The position numbers were made by a program, and so were the translations under genes. This document shows, piece by piece, positions 8,560-18,930 of a DNA stretch of 41,377 bases (within the stretch, counting starts at the first letter, position 1; each line of letters opens with the position of its first letter). Where the stretch lies: NCBI GenBank assembly GCA_018969295.1, contig JAGWYN010000037.1:1-41377 (forward strand). Direction: 5' to 3'. The notes below the pieces were generated by a model that saw only the letters and a program-made list of their open reading frames with translations, was not told the DNA's origin and made no database searches. Source of the DNA: Chloroflexota bacterium (GTDB lineage: Bacteria; Chloroflexota; Anaerolineae; Caldilineales; Caldilineaceae).

Positions 8560-11058
8560 ATGAACAGACGTATTCTCAACAGGGCAGGCGCTGCGGCAGT
8601 GTTGTTCTGTCTGCTTCTGCTCCCCCGCCTGCCAGGGCTGACCCTGGCCGTCAGCCCTGACGAGCCCAAGTGGCTGGCCCGCTCGGCCAATTTTTATTAT
8701 GCGCTTGCCCACCATGACTGGCCCAGCACCTTTCAGATCGCACATCCAGGCGTGTCGGTGATGTATGTCGGGATGACCAGCTTTCTGGCGTTGTTCCCCG
8801 AGCTGGCCACACAGGCACCGGCCCCGTTCGACTGGGAGAGCAAGGCCACCCAAGCCTGGCTCCAGACCCATCTGCCAGTCAGCCCGTTGACCTTGTTGAT
8901 CGCCGGACGTTGGGCGATCATTTTGCTCATCACCTTTTTGCTGATGCTGATGTACTTTCCTCTGCGTACGCTTTTGGGCAAGCCCGCTGCCCTGCTGGCC
9001 ATCCTGTTCGTCGGCTGGTCTCCTTTTGGCCTGGCACTCACCCAGCGTCTCCATCCAGACAGCTTGCTGGCCATCTTTTTGCTGCTCAGCCTGTCAGCGT
9101 CGCTCGCCTGGCTTTCCGCAGGCAAAGCCCTCCGGTACCTGCTGCTTTCCGCAGGGGCTGGAGGGCTGGCCGGGCTGACCAAGACCCCTGCCATCTTTCT
9201 GGTCGCCACGCTGGGGCTGCTGGCGGCGATCGACTGGTGGCGCAGCGGCCGTTCAGCCCGGCGGGGAGGAGCCGCGTTGGGAAGCCTTGCCCTCTGGGGC
9301 GGTGTTGCCCTCGTTCTGTTTGTTGCGCTCTGGCCCGCCCTGTGGGTGCAGCCTGTGCAAACCCTCGCCCAGATTCTGGCGGAGATGAGCGTGCACGCCG
9401 AAGGACACACCAACCCCAATTTCTTTTGGGGGCAGCGTGTCGAAGATCCCGGGTGGCTGTTTTATCCGGTCGCGCTGCTCTTCCGGGCCACACCGGCCAC
9501 TCTGATCGGCGGAATCGCAGCGGGCGTGTTGTGGGCCACGCGCGGCGCCCCACTCTTCCGCCAATCAACCACTCGCTCTGTGCTGCTGGGTGCCCTGCTG
9601 TTTGCTCTGCTGTTCACTGCTGGTATGACGCTGGGGGGCAAAAAATCAGACCGCTATGCCCTGCCCGCGCTGCTTGCACTGGATCTCATCGGCGCGATCG
9701 GCTGGTATGGCCTTGCCCAGCTCGTCTGGCGGCAGCCGTGGCTGGCCCGCGCTCCCCGACGACTGGGGCCTGTCTGGGGAGGGGCCATGGCCCTGTGCGC
9801 GCTGCACGGCTCGTTCGCTGTCTACCACGCGCCCTATTACTTCACCTATTTCAACCCCTTGGTCGGTGGCACTGCCACCGCCCCGCAGATGCTGGTGATT
9901 GGCTGGGGAGAAGGCCTTGACCAGGCTGCACGCTGGCTGAACGAATATGGCCAAGGCCAGGCACGCCCAGCCCTGGCCGCCTACAACAACGGCCCGTTTT
10001 CCTACTTTTATCAGCACGACGCCATCAGCTACGCCAGCAATCTGCAGCGCGACTGGCTGGAGGCTGACTACGCCGTCACCTACATCAATCAATGGCAACG
10101 TCAGCTGCCCGATGCCCAGACGTTGGAATTTTTTGCAGCGCAGACACCAGTCTATGTCTATCGTTTCCGCGGGTTGGAACTGGCACAGGTCTACGATCTC
10201 GTGCAGACCCTGCCTCCTCCCAACCCCAAAGTCGACTCGCAGCGGATCATCGACTTTGGGGGGGCCCTGCGGCTGCTGAAACACGACCTCTCTCCGCTGC
10301 CCAGCCAGCCGGGAGAGAGCGGCGAGGTCGCGCTCTATCTCAAAAAAATCCAGACGATGGAACAGAATGTCAGCGCGTTGCTGCGTCTGTACGGGCCCGA
10401 CGGCAGCGAGGTGTGGCGCAGCGAAGGTTGGCCCTATGGAAGCCCAACCCGCGAGTGGCCGCTGCGCGAGGTGCGCCGGGACGCCCATCTTCTGGCCTTG
10501 CCCCCTACCCTGCCAGATGGCCTGTACAGGCTGACACTTGCCTTCTATGAGAGCGAAACGCTCGACCTGCTGCCGGTCACCTATCCAGGCAACCACCAGA
10601 TACCGTCAGGAGGCACAGAGGCGGATCTCCTCTTGATCCAGGTCGGAACAGCGCCAACACCTGCGTCGACGGGCCAGCCTCCCTCAGACTTCGGGGCCAG
10701 CATTCGCCTGGCCGGCTCCACGTTGCCCTCAACGTTGGCTGCCGGACAGACGCTGCCCGTCACACTGGTCTGGCAAAGCCTGCACCCCACCGCCGCTGCC
10801 TATACCGTGTTTGTTCACGTCGTCGACCCAGCCGGCCAGCTGGTGGCTCAACAGGACCGCAGCCCCCAGGCCCCTACCCAACTCTGGACCCCCGGAATGA
10901 CCTTTGAAGAGCGCTATACCCTCTCCTTGCCGGCCAGTCTACAGACCGGTGAATTCAGTATCCGGGTCGGGCTGTACGACGCCAGCGGCGTGCGTCTGCC
11001 AACTGACAGCGGCGAAAAGAAGGATTTCGTCGAGATCGGCCGGTTGCAGGTCGACTGA
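8560..11058 (+). CDS. GT39/PMT-type membrane glycosyltransferase with C-terminal beta-sandwich
   Basis: 832 residues from the ATG at 8560, which directly precedes the first membrane helix; the frame is also open upstream to a GTG at 8497 inside the tandem repeat. The first outer loop has 'SPDEPKWLARSANFYYAL' with the acidic D-E pair expected of GT-C enzymes, followed by 'HPGVSVMYVGM'. Further on come 'QRLHPDSLLAIFLLLSLS', 'GLTKTPAIFL' and 'YFTYFNPLVGG', a typical order for bacterial PMT_2 proteins. Loss of helices after about residue 450 marks a soluble tail with two beta-sandwich units; the last contains 'YTVFVHVVDPAGQLVAQQD'. It ends 2 bp from the convergent SUMF1-fold gene. Expected role: transfer of a polyprenyl-phosphate sugar to a glycan or protein outside the cytoplasm. 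Donor and acceptor are unknown. Confidence 0.88.
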   Translation: MNRRILNRAGAAAVLFCLLLLPRLPGLTLAVSPDEPKWLARSANFYYALAHHDWPSTFQIAHPGVSVMYVGMTSFLALFPELATQAPAPFDWESKATQAWLQTHLPVSPLTLLIAGRWAIILLITFLLMLMYFPLRTLLGKPAALLAILFVGWSPFGLALTQRLHPDSLLAIFLLLSLSASLAWLSAGKALRYLLLSAGAGGLAGLTKTPAIFLVATLGLLAAIDWWRSGRSARRGGAALGSLALWGGVALVLFVALWPALWVQPVQTLAQILAEMSVHAEGHTNPNFFWGQRVEDPGWLFYPVALLFRATPATLIGGIAAGVLWATRGAPLFRQSTTRSVLLGALLFALLFTAGMTLGGKKSDRYALPALLALDLIGAIGWYGLAQLVWRQPWLARAPRRLGPVWGGAMALCALHGSFAVYHAPYYFTYFNPLVGGTATAPQMLVIGWGEGLDQAARWLNEYGQGQARPALAAYNNGPFSYFYQHDAISYASNLQRDWLEADYAVTYINQWQRQLPDAQTLEFFAAQTPVYVYRFRGLELAQVYDLVQTLPPPNPKVDSQRIIDFGGALRLLKHDLSPLPSQPGESGEVALYLKKIQTMEQNVSALLRLYGPDGSEVWRSEGWPYGSPTREWPLREVRRDAHLLALPPTLPDGLYRLTLAFYESETLDLLPVTYPGNHQIPSGGTEADLLLIQVGTAPTPASTGQPPSDFGASIRLAGSTLPSTLAAGQTLPVTLVWQSLHPTAAAYTVFVHVVDPAGQLVAQQDRSPQAPTQLWTPGMTFEERYTLSLPASLQTGEFSIRVGLYDASGVRLPTDSGEKKDFVEIGRLQVD

Positions 11059-11060
11059 GC

Positions 11061-12047
11061 TCAAGGCAGGGAGCGAGCACAGCGAAACCCATAGAGGTTG
11101 TTGCTGCGCTCGGGAAAGGTGACGACCCGGCGGGCAACCCGCATGTAATCGAAGTGGTTGTCCCATGAACCGCCGCGCAGCAGATGGTCGGAACCTGTCG
11201 CTGGCCCCTGTGGGTTGTGGATGGGGGAGAAGCTGTAGTAGTTGCTGGCATACAGATCGTTGACCCACTCGCGCACGTTGCCCGCCATGTCCATCGCCCC
11301 ATACGGGCTGGCCCCCGCAGGGTAGGTGCCGATCTCGGTCGTGTCTCCCACACACCAGACCCGTCTCCCCTCGACCACCACGTCAAAATTCCCGAGTGTA
11401 CAGTCGCGGGGCTCGTCCCCCCAAGGATACATCCTGGTGTCTGTCTCCCCGCGCGCCGCTTTCTCCCACTCCGCCTCGGTGGGCAGACGCTTTCCCTCCC
11501 AGCTGCACAAATTTCGGGCGTCGTGCCAGTTGGTGTGCAGCACCGGATAGGTCGCATATTCAGGGTTTCCATAGTAAAAACTGCGCGTGTTCGACCCACG
11601 GCTGCGCGGCGTACGGCAAACCCCGGCCTCGACACAGGCCTGGTAGCGGGCATTGGTCACTTCATACCGGTCAATGTAGTAAGCATCCAGTTCGACCCTA
11701 TGCAGCGGGCGTTCGTCCACCCGGCAGGCTTCCCAGGCCAGGCTGCCGTCACACCCCATCAAAAACGGGCCGGCTGGGATCAAAACCTCTTCAGCCGGGT
11801 TGAGCGTTGGGGTCACCTCCACCGCAGCAACGACTGGCAAATACAGCCGGCTGTCTGTCAATTGGAGCGACGCATCCAACTCGCCTGTCTTCTGCTGCGG
11901 GCTGGGCTGGCTGGCCGCCACAGCGCCAGGGGCCGTCTCTCGCTGCTGGGCTCCTTGGACACCTGAAAGACCCGCCCCCCAGAGCGACAGACAGACCGCA
12001 GCCAGGAGAGCCCCCCCCCTAAAATGACCGGGCACAGCGAATCCCAT
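11061..12047 (-). CDS. Secreted SUMF1-fold (FGE-sulfatase family) protein, copy 1
   Basis: 328 residues. A hydrophobic N-terminus (about residues 10-28) is a likely signal peptide, then comes a low-complexity segment with 'LYLPVVAAVEVTPTLNP', then the FGE-sulfatase/C-type-lectin-like domain. Family markers in order: 'IPAGPFLMGC', 'DRYEVTNARYQAC', 'RLPTEAEWEKAARG', 'YPWGDE', 'AMDMAGNVREWV', 'LLRGGSWDNH', 'GFRCAR'. The catalytic cysteine pair of true formylglycine-generating enzymes, expected just after 'RGGS', is absent, so enzyme activity of that kind is unlikely; binding or scaffold functions are common in the family. The ATG at 12047 overlaps the end of the upstream copy by 29 bp, suggesting coupled translation. 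An alternative GTG lies four codons later. Confidence 0.88.
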   Translation of the reverse strand: MGFAVPGHFRGGALLAAVCLSLWGAGLSGVQGAQQRETAPGAVAASQPSPQQKTGELDASLQLTDSRLYLPVVAAVEVTPTLNPAEEVLIPAGPFLMGCDGSLAWEACRVDERPLHRVELDAYYIDRYEVTNARYQACVEAGVCRTPRSRGSNTRSFYYGNPEYATYPVLHTNWHDARNLCSWEGKRLPTEAEWEKAARGETDTRMYPWGDEPRDCTLGNFDVVVEGRRVWCVGDTTEIGTYPAGASPYGAMDMAGNVREWVNDLYASNYYSFSPIHNPQGPATGSDHLLRGGSWDNHFDYMRVARRVVTFPERSNNLYGFRCARSLP

Positions 12048-13029
12048 AGTAGTAGTTGCTTCGCTCCAGATAGGTATAGATACGATAGGCCACACGCATA
12101 TAGTTGCCGTGGTTGTCCCACGACCCACCACGCAGGATACGGGTGGTTCCGGTTGCCGGGCCCTGTGGGTTGTGTACAGGCGATACACTGTAATAGTTCT
12201 GCCCATACCAGTCGTTGACCCATTCGCGCACATTGCCCGCCATGTCCATCACCCCATAGAGGCTGGCACCCTCCGGGTAGCTGCCGACCTGCACAGTGTC
12301 GCCTGTACACATCCTCCGCCCCCCTTCGATCGGGACATGAAAATTGCCCAGAGCACAGTCCAATTCACGGTTGCCCCACGGATATTTTCGCGTGTCCAGG
12401 GGACCGCGCGCAGCCTTCTCCCATTCTGCCTCGGTCGGCAATCGCCTGCCTGCCCAGCCACAGAAGGTATTGGCGTCGTTCCAATTCACAAACAGCACCG
12501 GGTAATTGGCAAATTCAGGGTTGCCATAATAGAAAGGGCGGGTGCTGGACTCGTTCGAGCGTGGGGCGCGGCAGACCCCCGCATCGACACAGGCTTGATA
12601 ACGTGCGTTGGTCACTTCATATTTGTCGAGGTAGTAGGCATCCAGAGAGACCGTATGCAAAGGCAGCTCGCTCCCGCGCGTGCAAGAATCCACCGCATTG
12701 TAGACGTCACAGCCCATCTGAAATTCTCCAGGCGGGATCAAGATCTCCTCTTCAAAATTGGGGAGAGGTGTCGGGACAGGGGGGACTTCTGCCTGCGCCA
12801 CCACAGGCAGATAGACCTGGCTTGCAGTCAGCTCGACAGAGGGGCGCACCCACAGACCGAAAGCATCCAGAGAGGCGCTGACAACCGAGTCAGTCGGTTG
12901 CAGCAGCGGCGGGAACCGACTGGCTGGCGTCTGTCGTCCAGGGTTTTCTCCCCCCTGGACGGCAGACGTGCTCCCTCCCCACACAACGAGCGCCCCCAAT
13001 ACGAGAGCACAGATCACACAAGCTTTCAT
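12019..13029 (-). CDS. Secreted SUMF1-fold (FGE-sulfatase family) protein, copy 2
   Basis: 336 residues with a good signal peptide ('CVICALVLGALVVWGG'). A linker containing 'VYLPVVAQAEVPPVPTPLP' is followed by a complete FGE-sulfatase domain: 'IPPGEFQMGCDV', 'LDKYEVTNARYQACVDAG', 'RRLPTEAEWEKAARG', 'YPWGNRE', 'VMDMAGNVREWVNDWYG', 'ILRGGSWDNHGNYMRVA', 'GIRCARSF'. As in its neighbours, the two active-site cysteines of formylglycine-generating enzyme are not there. It is the first gene of a two-gene minus-strand unit with copy 1, and a good promoter lies upstream at 13104-13132. It is divergent from copy 3. The three copies are close enough to be local duplicates. Confidence 0.9.
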   Translation of the reverse strand: MKACVICALVLGALVVWGGSTSAVQGGENPGRQTPASRFPPLLQPTDSVVSASLDAFGLWVRPSVELTASQVYLPVVAQAEVPPVPTPLPNFEEEILIPPGEFQMGCDVYNAVDSCTRGSELPLHTVSLDAYYLDKYEVTNARYQACVDAGVCRAPRSNESSTRPFYYGNPEFANYPVLFVNWNDANTFCGWAGRRLPTEAEWEKAARGPLDTRKYPWGNRELDCALGNFHVPIEGGRRMCTGDTVQVGSYPEGASLYGVMDMAGNVREWVNDWYGQNYYSVSPVHNPQGPATGTTRILRGGSWDNHGNYMRVAYRIYTYLERSNYYYGIRCARSF

Positions 13030-13103
13030 GGCTCAGACCCAGATTCGAAGAGCAGAAAGGCCAACTTGCCTGTTCTGCCAGGTTCTCGACGTCATCCCCT
13101 TCG

Positions 13104-13132
13104 AGTATACAATGCACCGACAGACCGGTCAA
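13104..13132 (-). promoter_or_regulatory. Sigma70-type promoter for the minus-strand SUMF1 pair
   Basis: Read on the minus strand: TTGACC (13132-13127), a 17-nt spacer, then TATACT (13109-13104). This is close to consensus in both boxes and in spacing. It predicts a leader of about 70 nt before the ATG at 13029. Confidence 0.65.
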
Positions 13133-13256
13133 ACCCATACAGCAGTTCCTCCGGCAGCGCTGCGGCCAGTGGCTGCGCCAGGAAGGCTCCCACTCCGATC
13201 CTCCAGACAGCTCAAACAGCGCTCTCCCTGTGCGCAATAGCGCCCGCGGGTCTGAA

Positions 13257-13286
13257 TTGGGCAATCTTTTTGTAGAGCCGTACAAT
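13257..13286 (+). promoter_or_regulatory. Promoter candidate for SUMF1 copy 3
   Basis: TTGGGC (13257-13262), an 18-nt spacer and TACAAT (13281-13286). A second TACAAT at 13310-13315, with a poorer -35, could also be used. Either gives a short leader ending in the AGGAG ribosome site at 13326-13330. Confidence 0.45.
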
Positions 13287-13337
13287 GGTTGCGTGCTCTC
13301 GCGCGCACATACAATCAACCCCATCAGGAGTTCAACG

Positions 13338-14315
13338 ATGACCTGTCGACTGCTCTCTCTTGGATTGTTATGGTTTTTGTTGGGAGTCGGTGCCCCTTTC
13401 CAGGTTCATGGCGAGAGCCCGAGCAGTTCCAGCGCAGCGCACCACCGCGCTGGACTGGAAGAGCAGCAGGAAAAGAGGCTGCCCACCACACCCATCACAG
13501 TTTCCTCTCCGCTGACACAGAGCCAGATCTATGCGCCGATCATCGCTTTTGTGCCGGTGCCCACGCCGGTCCCCCCGCCAACACCCCCCCCCAGCCCGGA
13601 CCAGACCGAAGAGATCCTGATTCCAGCCGGCGAATTTCAAATGGGCTGCGACATGAGCAACCCGATCGAAACCTGCAGCCCAAATCAAAAACCCCTGCAC
13701 ACAGTCTATTTGGACGCCTATTTCATCGACAAATACGAAGTGACCAACGCCCGGTACAAAGCCTGTGTGGAGGCAGGCGGGTGCACCCCTCCCTGGCAGA
13801 ACAACTCCTACACACGGTCGCACTATTATGGAAATCCAGAATTTGACAACTATCCGGTGATTCGGGTGGACTGGTATCAGGCAGCGGCATTTTGCACCTG
13901 GGGTGGGAAACGCCTGCCTACTGAAGCCGAGTGGGAACGAGCGGCGCGCGGCAACCAGGACACCCGCAAGTTTCCCTGGGGAAATCTCCCGGCCGACGAC
14001 ACCCTGCTCAACTACAACAACCGTCTGCACGACACCGATGCAGTCGGTTCCTACCCGGGCGGGGCCAGCCCCGACGGGTTGATGGACATGGCAGGCAACG
14101 TCTGGGAATGGGTGAACGACTGGTACGCCGGCGCCTACTACAAAAGCTCCCCCCTTGTGAACCCCCCCGGCCCCTCGACCGGAGAATACCGGGTCCGGCG
14201 TGGCGGTTCCTGGCTCAACAAGGAGAGCGACATGCGTGCTGCCGGGCGGAGCCTGAAGCCGCCAGAGCACTGGCCCAGCGCCATCGGCATGCGGTGTGTG
14301 CGTCCGGTCCAGTGA
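13338..14315 (+). CDS. Secreted SUMF1-fold (FGE-sulfatase family) protein, copy 3
   Basis: 325 residues from the ATG at 13338, which has AGGAG seven bases upstream. A signal peptide ('LLSLGLLWFLLGVGAPF') and a Pro/Thr-rich linker after 'IYAPIIAFVPV' precede the FGE-sulfatase domain: 'IPAGEFQMGCDM', 'DKYEVTNARYKACVEAGG', 'RLPTEAEWERAARG', 'FPWGN', 'LMDMAGNVWEWVNDWYAG', 'RRGGSWLNKESDM', 'GMRCVRP'. It lacks the catalytic cysteines after 'RGGS', like the other two copies. Probably an extracellular binding or structural protein. It is divergent from copies 1 and 2 and convergent with the GT-C gene at 14352 (36 bp apart). Sequence divergence from the minus-strand pair suggests an older duplication. 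Confidence 0.9.
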   Translation: MTCRLLSLGLLWFLLGVGAPFQVHGESPSSSSAAHHRAGLEEQQEKRLPTTPITVSSPLTQSQIYAPIIAFVPVPTPVPPPTPPPSPDQTEEILIPAGEFQMGCDMSNPIETCSPNQKPLHTVYLDAYFIDKYEVTNARYKACVEAGGCTPPWQNNSYTRSHYYGNPEFDNYPVIRVDWYQAAAFCTWGGKRLPTEAEWERAARGNQDTRKFPWGNLPADDTLLNYNNRLHDTDAVGSYPGGASPDGLMDMAGNVWEWVNDWYAGAYYKSSPLVNPPGPSTGEYRVRRGGSWLNKESDMRAAGRSLKPPEHWPSAIGMRCVRPVQ

Positions 14316-14327
14316 CCTGCTGGCCCT

Positions 14328-14357
14328 GCCCGGTGTTCAGCTGCCCGGTGTTCAGCT
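14328..14357. repeat. 15-bp direct repeat, two perfect copies
   Basis: GCCCGGTGTTCAGCT occurs twice head to tail, with a 5-bp remnant of a third copy. The array spans the gap between two convergent genes and includes the stop codon of the minus-strand GT-C gene, so it arose at that gene's 3' end. Confidence 0.85.
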
Positions 14358-16838
14358 GCCCGACCGGATCGCCTCGACCACCTGGATCGGCGCCACCGTC
14401 CCAAACGATTCGCCGGTTCGGGTCGCTACCTCTGCCAGGGTCGCCGGGTCGTACAGCACAGCCCCCAGCTTGTATTCTCCACTGGGCGTTCCGGGGGGAA
14501 CCAACAGACCCAGACGGACTGCCGGTTCTACCGGCAGATCGTTTTGGGCGACCACGGTGCCGTCTGGTGCCAGCAGACGCACAGAAAGTTTGAGCGGGGT
14601 TGCACTGGCTGCGCTCATTTCCAGCTCGACCGGCAACACCTCCCCCGGAGCGATCTGCGCCTGGCTGCGGAGAGCGGCCAGGTCAAGCACAGCCCAGGGA
14701 GAGTGTGCCGCCAGCGCCTGCAAAGGACGGCGCGGCCGACCAAAGACCTCCAACAAGGTTTCCCCCGAGACCACCGTGCGGGCAAAATAGCTGTCGGCTG
14801 CTATCTGTTCACGGGCCCCCTGCGTGTGGCGGCTCACAACAAAAATCGTACCGCGCACCTGCTCCAATGGCACCGGGTACGCTGCATCTTCCCGCCCCGG
14901 CAGCAGCACCCGGCCTGCAGCCAGGTCGTGCACGGCTGTCCAGACCGCAATATCCCGGTCGCCAAAGATCAGCGTCGCCTGGGAAGAGTCCCAAAGGTTC
15001 AACGCGTCGGCGATCGGGGAGGTCTCGATCAGAATCACCGGATAGGCTTCCGGCTGGCGCGGCCCGTCGCGGCCGTACAAGGTAGCTGTCGACCCGTCGG
15101 GCAGCGGATACTGTTTGACCGGTTCGTACAGCTGGTGGAACAAGGGATCCTTCTGGGCAATTCGGGTCAGAATCGCCTGCCCGGCAGGCTGGACGTCACG
15201 GTTGTCGCCGTCTTTGAGCAAGATCCAGCGGTTGGCCAGCGCCTGCCCCCAGCCAGCTGCACGCTGTTCGGTCAAGGCGTTGACGGTGATGTTCAGCTTG
15301 TCCAGGGCCACCAGGTAACGAAGCTTGCCGCGGTGAATTTCCCAGGTATCGATCAACACCCCCAGCGATTCTGCGTCGCCCTCCGGGCTGCCGACCGTCG
15401 CCAACACATCCGGCCCGATCCAGTAGGCCGGATCGGTCGAGCCTGTGGCAGGCAGGACAGAATACTCGCTCTGAACCCAAAGCTGCGGCGCCCACGCGTA
15501 AAGTGGTGCCAGCCGGTCAAACGTAAACAACGTCCCTTGCACCAGCAAGACACCGAGCCAGGCCACAGCAACAGCGGCCGCCAGCTTGCGCGGATACCCC
15601 GACAGACCCGCCACCAGCAAAATGACCAGCAGCGGCAGCAGAGGGACCAGATTTCGCGGGTTGGTATAGGTCAACACCGTGAGCGGAAGCCAGGCGCTGA
15701 CCACCGCCAGGCCGTAGATCTTGAGTTCTGCAGCGACGGGCTGCCGGGCACGCGCCACCCACCCCACCAACGCCGCCGGTAAGATCACCCAGCTGGCCAA
15801 CATCCCCAGATGCTCGAAGACCCCATATTCCAAATAGCGGGTGTACGCGGCGAGCGCCCACAAATTGGGCGGCTCCTTGGTGCCCCGGTCGGTGCCGAAG
15901 GCAACATCCCCCAGCGGGGTCAGCACGTCAAGCCGTGGAAGATACCATAGACTGGCGATTGCCAGGGCCAGCGCAACCGCTGTCCACCCATTGCCGATCT
16001 GCCCCCGCCCACTCCAGAGCGCATAGAGTGCCAACGCAAACAACAGGGTCCATAGCCACAACAGCCACTCCCCCAGAAACATCTCCTGCTCGGCGACAAA
16101 CTCACGGTTGGGCCAGTACCAGGCCAGGGCCAGCAAAAACCCGACCCCCAGCGCCCCGCCGACCGCCGACCAGCGCGGCTGCCAACTGCGCAGTGCGCTG
16201 CGCTGCAGCTGCCAAAAATTTCCGGTCCACAACAGATAGAGCAGCGGCAGCGCCAGATACATCGGCGCAGTCCATTTGCTGAGCAGGGCAATCCCCAGCG
16301 CAGCCCCAAACCCGAGCGACCAGCCACGGTGTCGAAAACGTTCGGAGCGCAGCAGGGCATAGAAGGCAGCCAGCAGCGGCGCAGCCAGGCTGTTTTCCAT
16401 ATAGTATAGCCGAGTCATCGCCGTTGCCATCGGCAGCAGACTGAGCAGTGCCACCGCCAGGAGGGCCCAGCCGTCACCGACCGTCCGCCGTGCCAACCAG
16501 AAGGTCAACAGCAAAATCAGGGCGAACAGAAGCAGATTGGGGATCTGGGCTACATCCAGGCTGCGCCCCCACACCGCATAGGCGGGCTGGGTCAACAGAT
16601 AAAGCAGCGGCGGACGAAAACTGTCCAGGGTGATCGCCTGAAAGAGCGCCTGCCCCCCCCCTGAAGCCAGCCGGTCGGCAATCTCCAGACTCTTTTCCAA
16701 GTGGCCGGTCGAGTCCCGGCCGACCAGCACGACATTGGTCTGCACCCACCCCCAGTTGGTTGCTGTCGAGAGGAGCACGAGCCCCAGCAGCGCGCTGGCA
16801 AGAAAAAGGGGACGGAAGAGCGATCTGGTTGAACGCAT
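14352..16838 (-). CDS. GT-C (PMT/GT39-like) membrane glycosyltransferase, paralogue of the 1-2392 gene
   Basis: 828 residues. A signal-anchor helix is followed by 'NVVLVGRDSTGHLEKSLE' and 'LDSFRPPLLYLLTQPAYA', the same outer-loop pattern as the gene at the left edge, then 'RLYYMENSLAAPLLAAFYAL' and about ten further helices. The soluble tail starts near residue 470 with 'EYSVLPATGSTDPAYWIGPD' and shares 'EIHRGKLRYLV', 'LLKDGDNRDVQPAG' and 'QYPLPDGSTATLYGRDG' with its paralogue. It ends in a beta-sandwich containing 'LRLLAPDG'-like and 'GLLVPPGTPSGEYKLGAV' motifs. The start lies only 10 nt after the lysS stop, with little ribosome site of its own, so it is probably co-transcribed and translationally coupled with greA-lysS. 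Activity is inferred from family resemblance. Confidence 0.88.
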   Translation of the reverse strand: MRSTRSLFRPLFLASALLGLVLLSTATNWGWVQTNVVLVGRDSTGHLEKSLEIADRLASGGGQALFQAITLDSFRPPLLYLLTQPAYAVWGRSLDVAQIPNLLLFALILLLTFWLARRTVGDGWALLAVALLSLLPMATAMTRLYYMENSLAAPLLAAFYALLRSERFRHRGWSLGFGAALGIALLSKWTAPMYLALPLLYLLWTGNFWQLQRSALRSWQPRWSAVGGALGVGFLLALAWYWPNREFVAEQEMFLGEWLLWLWTLLFALALYALWSGRGQIGNGWTAVALALAIASLWYLPRLDVLTPLGDVAFGTDRGTKEPPNLWALAAYTRYLEYGVFEHLGMLASWVILPAALVGWVARARQPVAAELKIYGLAVVSAWLPLTVLTYTNPRNLVPLLPLLVILLVAGLSGYPRKLAAAVAVAWLGVLLVQGTLFTFDRLAPLYAWAPQLWVQSEYSVLPATGSTDPAYWIGPDVLATVGSPEGDAESLGVLIDTWEIHRGKLRYLVALDKLNITVNALTEQRAAGWGQALANRWILLKDGDNRDVQPAGQAILTRIAQKDPLFHQLYEPVKQYPLPDGSTATLYGRDGPRQPEAYPVILIETSPIADALNLWDSSQATLIFGDRDIAVWTAVHDLAAGRVLLPGREDAAYPVPLEQVRGTIFVVSRHTQGAREQIAADSYFARTVVSGETLLEVFGRPRRPLQALAAHSPWAVLDLAALRSQAQIAPGEVLPVELEMSAASATPLKLSVRLLAPDGTVVAQNDLPVEPAVRLGLLVPPGTPSGEYKLGAVLYDPATLAEVATRTGESFGTVAPIQVVEAIRSGS

Positions 16839-16848
16839 ATGGGGGCGA

Positions 16849-18399
<1,551 letters not shown>

Positions 18400-18402
18400 A
18401 GG

Positions 18403-18879
18403 CTACCTCACCGCCACAATCTCAAAGACAATCTCGCCGCCCGGCGACTTGACGACTGTCCGGTCACCGACCCGCCTGTCCAACAGGGCCCGCCCCATCG
18501 GGCTTTCGTTGCTGATCTTGCCCTTGCCCGGGTCTGCTTCGGGCGGGCCCACGATCGTATACTCTTCCTCCTGGTCGAAGCCCTCCTCCCGCACGACCAC
18601 GGTCCGGCCGATCGTCACGACGCCAGGTGCGGCGTTGTGGTCGCCGATCACCCGGGCATTCTTCAAAATCGCCTCCAACTCGCGAATGCGCCCCTCCAGA
18701 AATCCCTGGGCCGTCTTGGCCTCGTCGTAGCCAGCATTCTCGCTGATGTCCCCTTCCGCTTTGGCTTCAGCGATCATCTGGGCAACTTCGCGGCGACGCA
18801 CCGTTGTCAGATACTCCAGCTCGTCTTTGACCTTTTGCAGACCTTCTGGAGTCAAAAAAATTGGTTGGTTGTTGCTCAT
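18403..18879 (-). CDS. greA: Transcription elongation factor GreA
   Basis: 158 residues, the usual GreA length. The N-terminal coiled coil contains 'LTPEGLQKVKDELEYL' and the acidic tip 'AKAEGDISENAGYDEAKTAQ', whose D and E residues enter the RNA polymerase channel and stimulate cleavage of backtracked RNA. The C-terminal FKBP-like domain has 'YTIVGPPEADPGKGKISNES', 'GRALLDRRVGD' and 'VKSPGGEIVFEI'. The ATG at 18879 is chosen because GreA begins at this point in the family. It heads the greA-lysS-GT operon. Its leader contains two hairpins (18931-18947 and 18979-19000). Confidence 0.96.
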   Translation of the reverse strand: MSNNQPIFLTPEGLQKVKDELEYLTTVRRREVAQMIAEAKAEGDISENAGYDEAKTAQGFLEGRIRELEAILKNARVIGDHNAAPGVVTIGRTVVVREEGFDQEEEYTIVGPPEADPGKGKISNESPMGRALLDRRVGDRTVVKSPGGEIVFEIVAVR

Positions 18880-18930
18880 TGTTGCACTCTTTTCAGAACC
18901 GCATTCCTGTGTAATACTGGTATGAAAACA

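Larger units (their letters stand above)
13030..13337. other. Divergent intergenic region between SUMF1-fold copies 2 and 3
   Basis: This 308-bp stretch holds no convincing gene. It carries a strong-looking minus-strand promoter (13104-13132) and a plus-strand promoter candidate (13257-13286), so it works as a bidirectional control region. Confidence 0.6.

Noticed and set aside
11061..14315. Formylglycine-generating enzymes that activate sulfatases
   Set aside because: The scaffold fits but the active-site cysteine pair is absent in all three copies, and no sulfatase is nearby.
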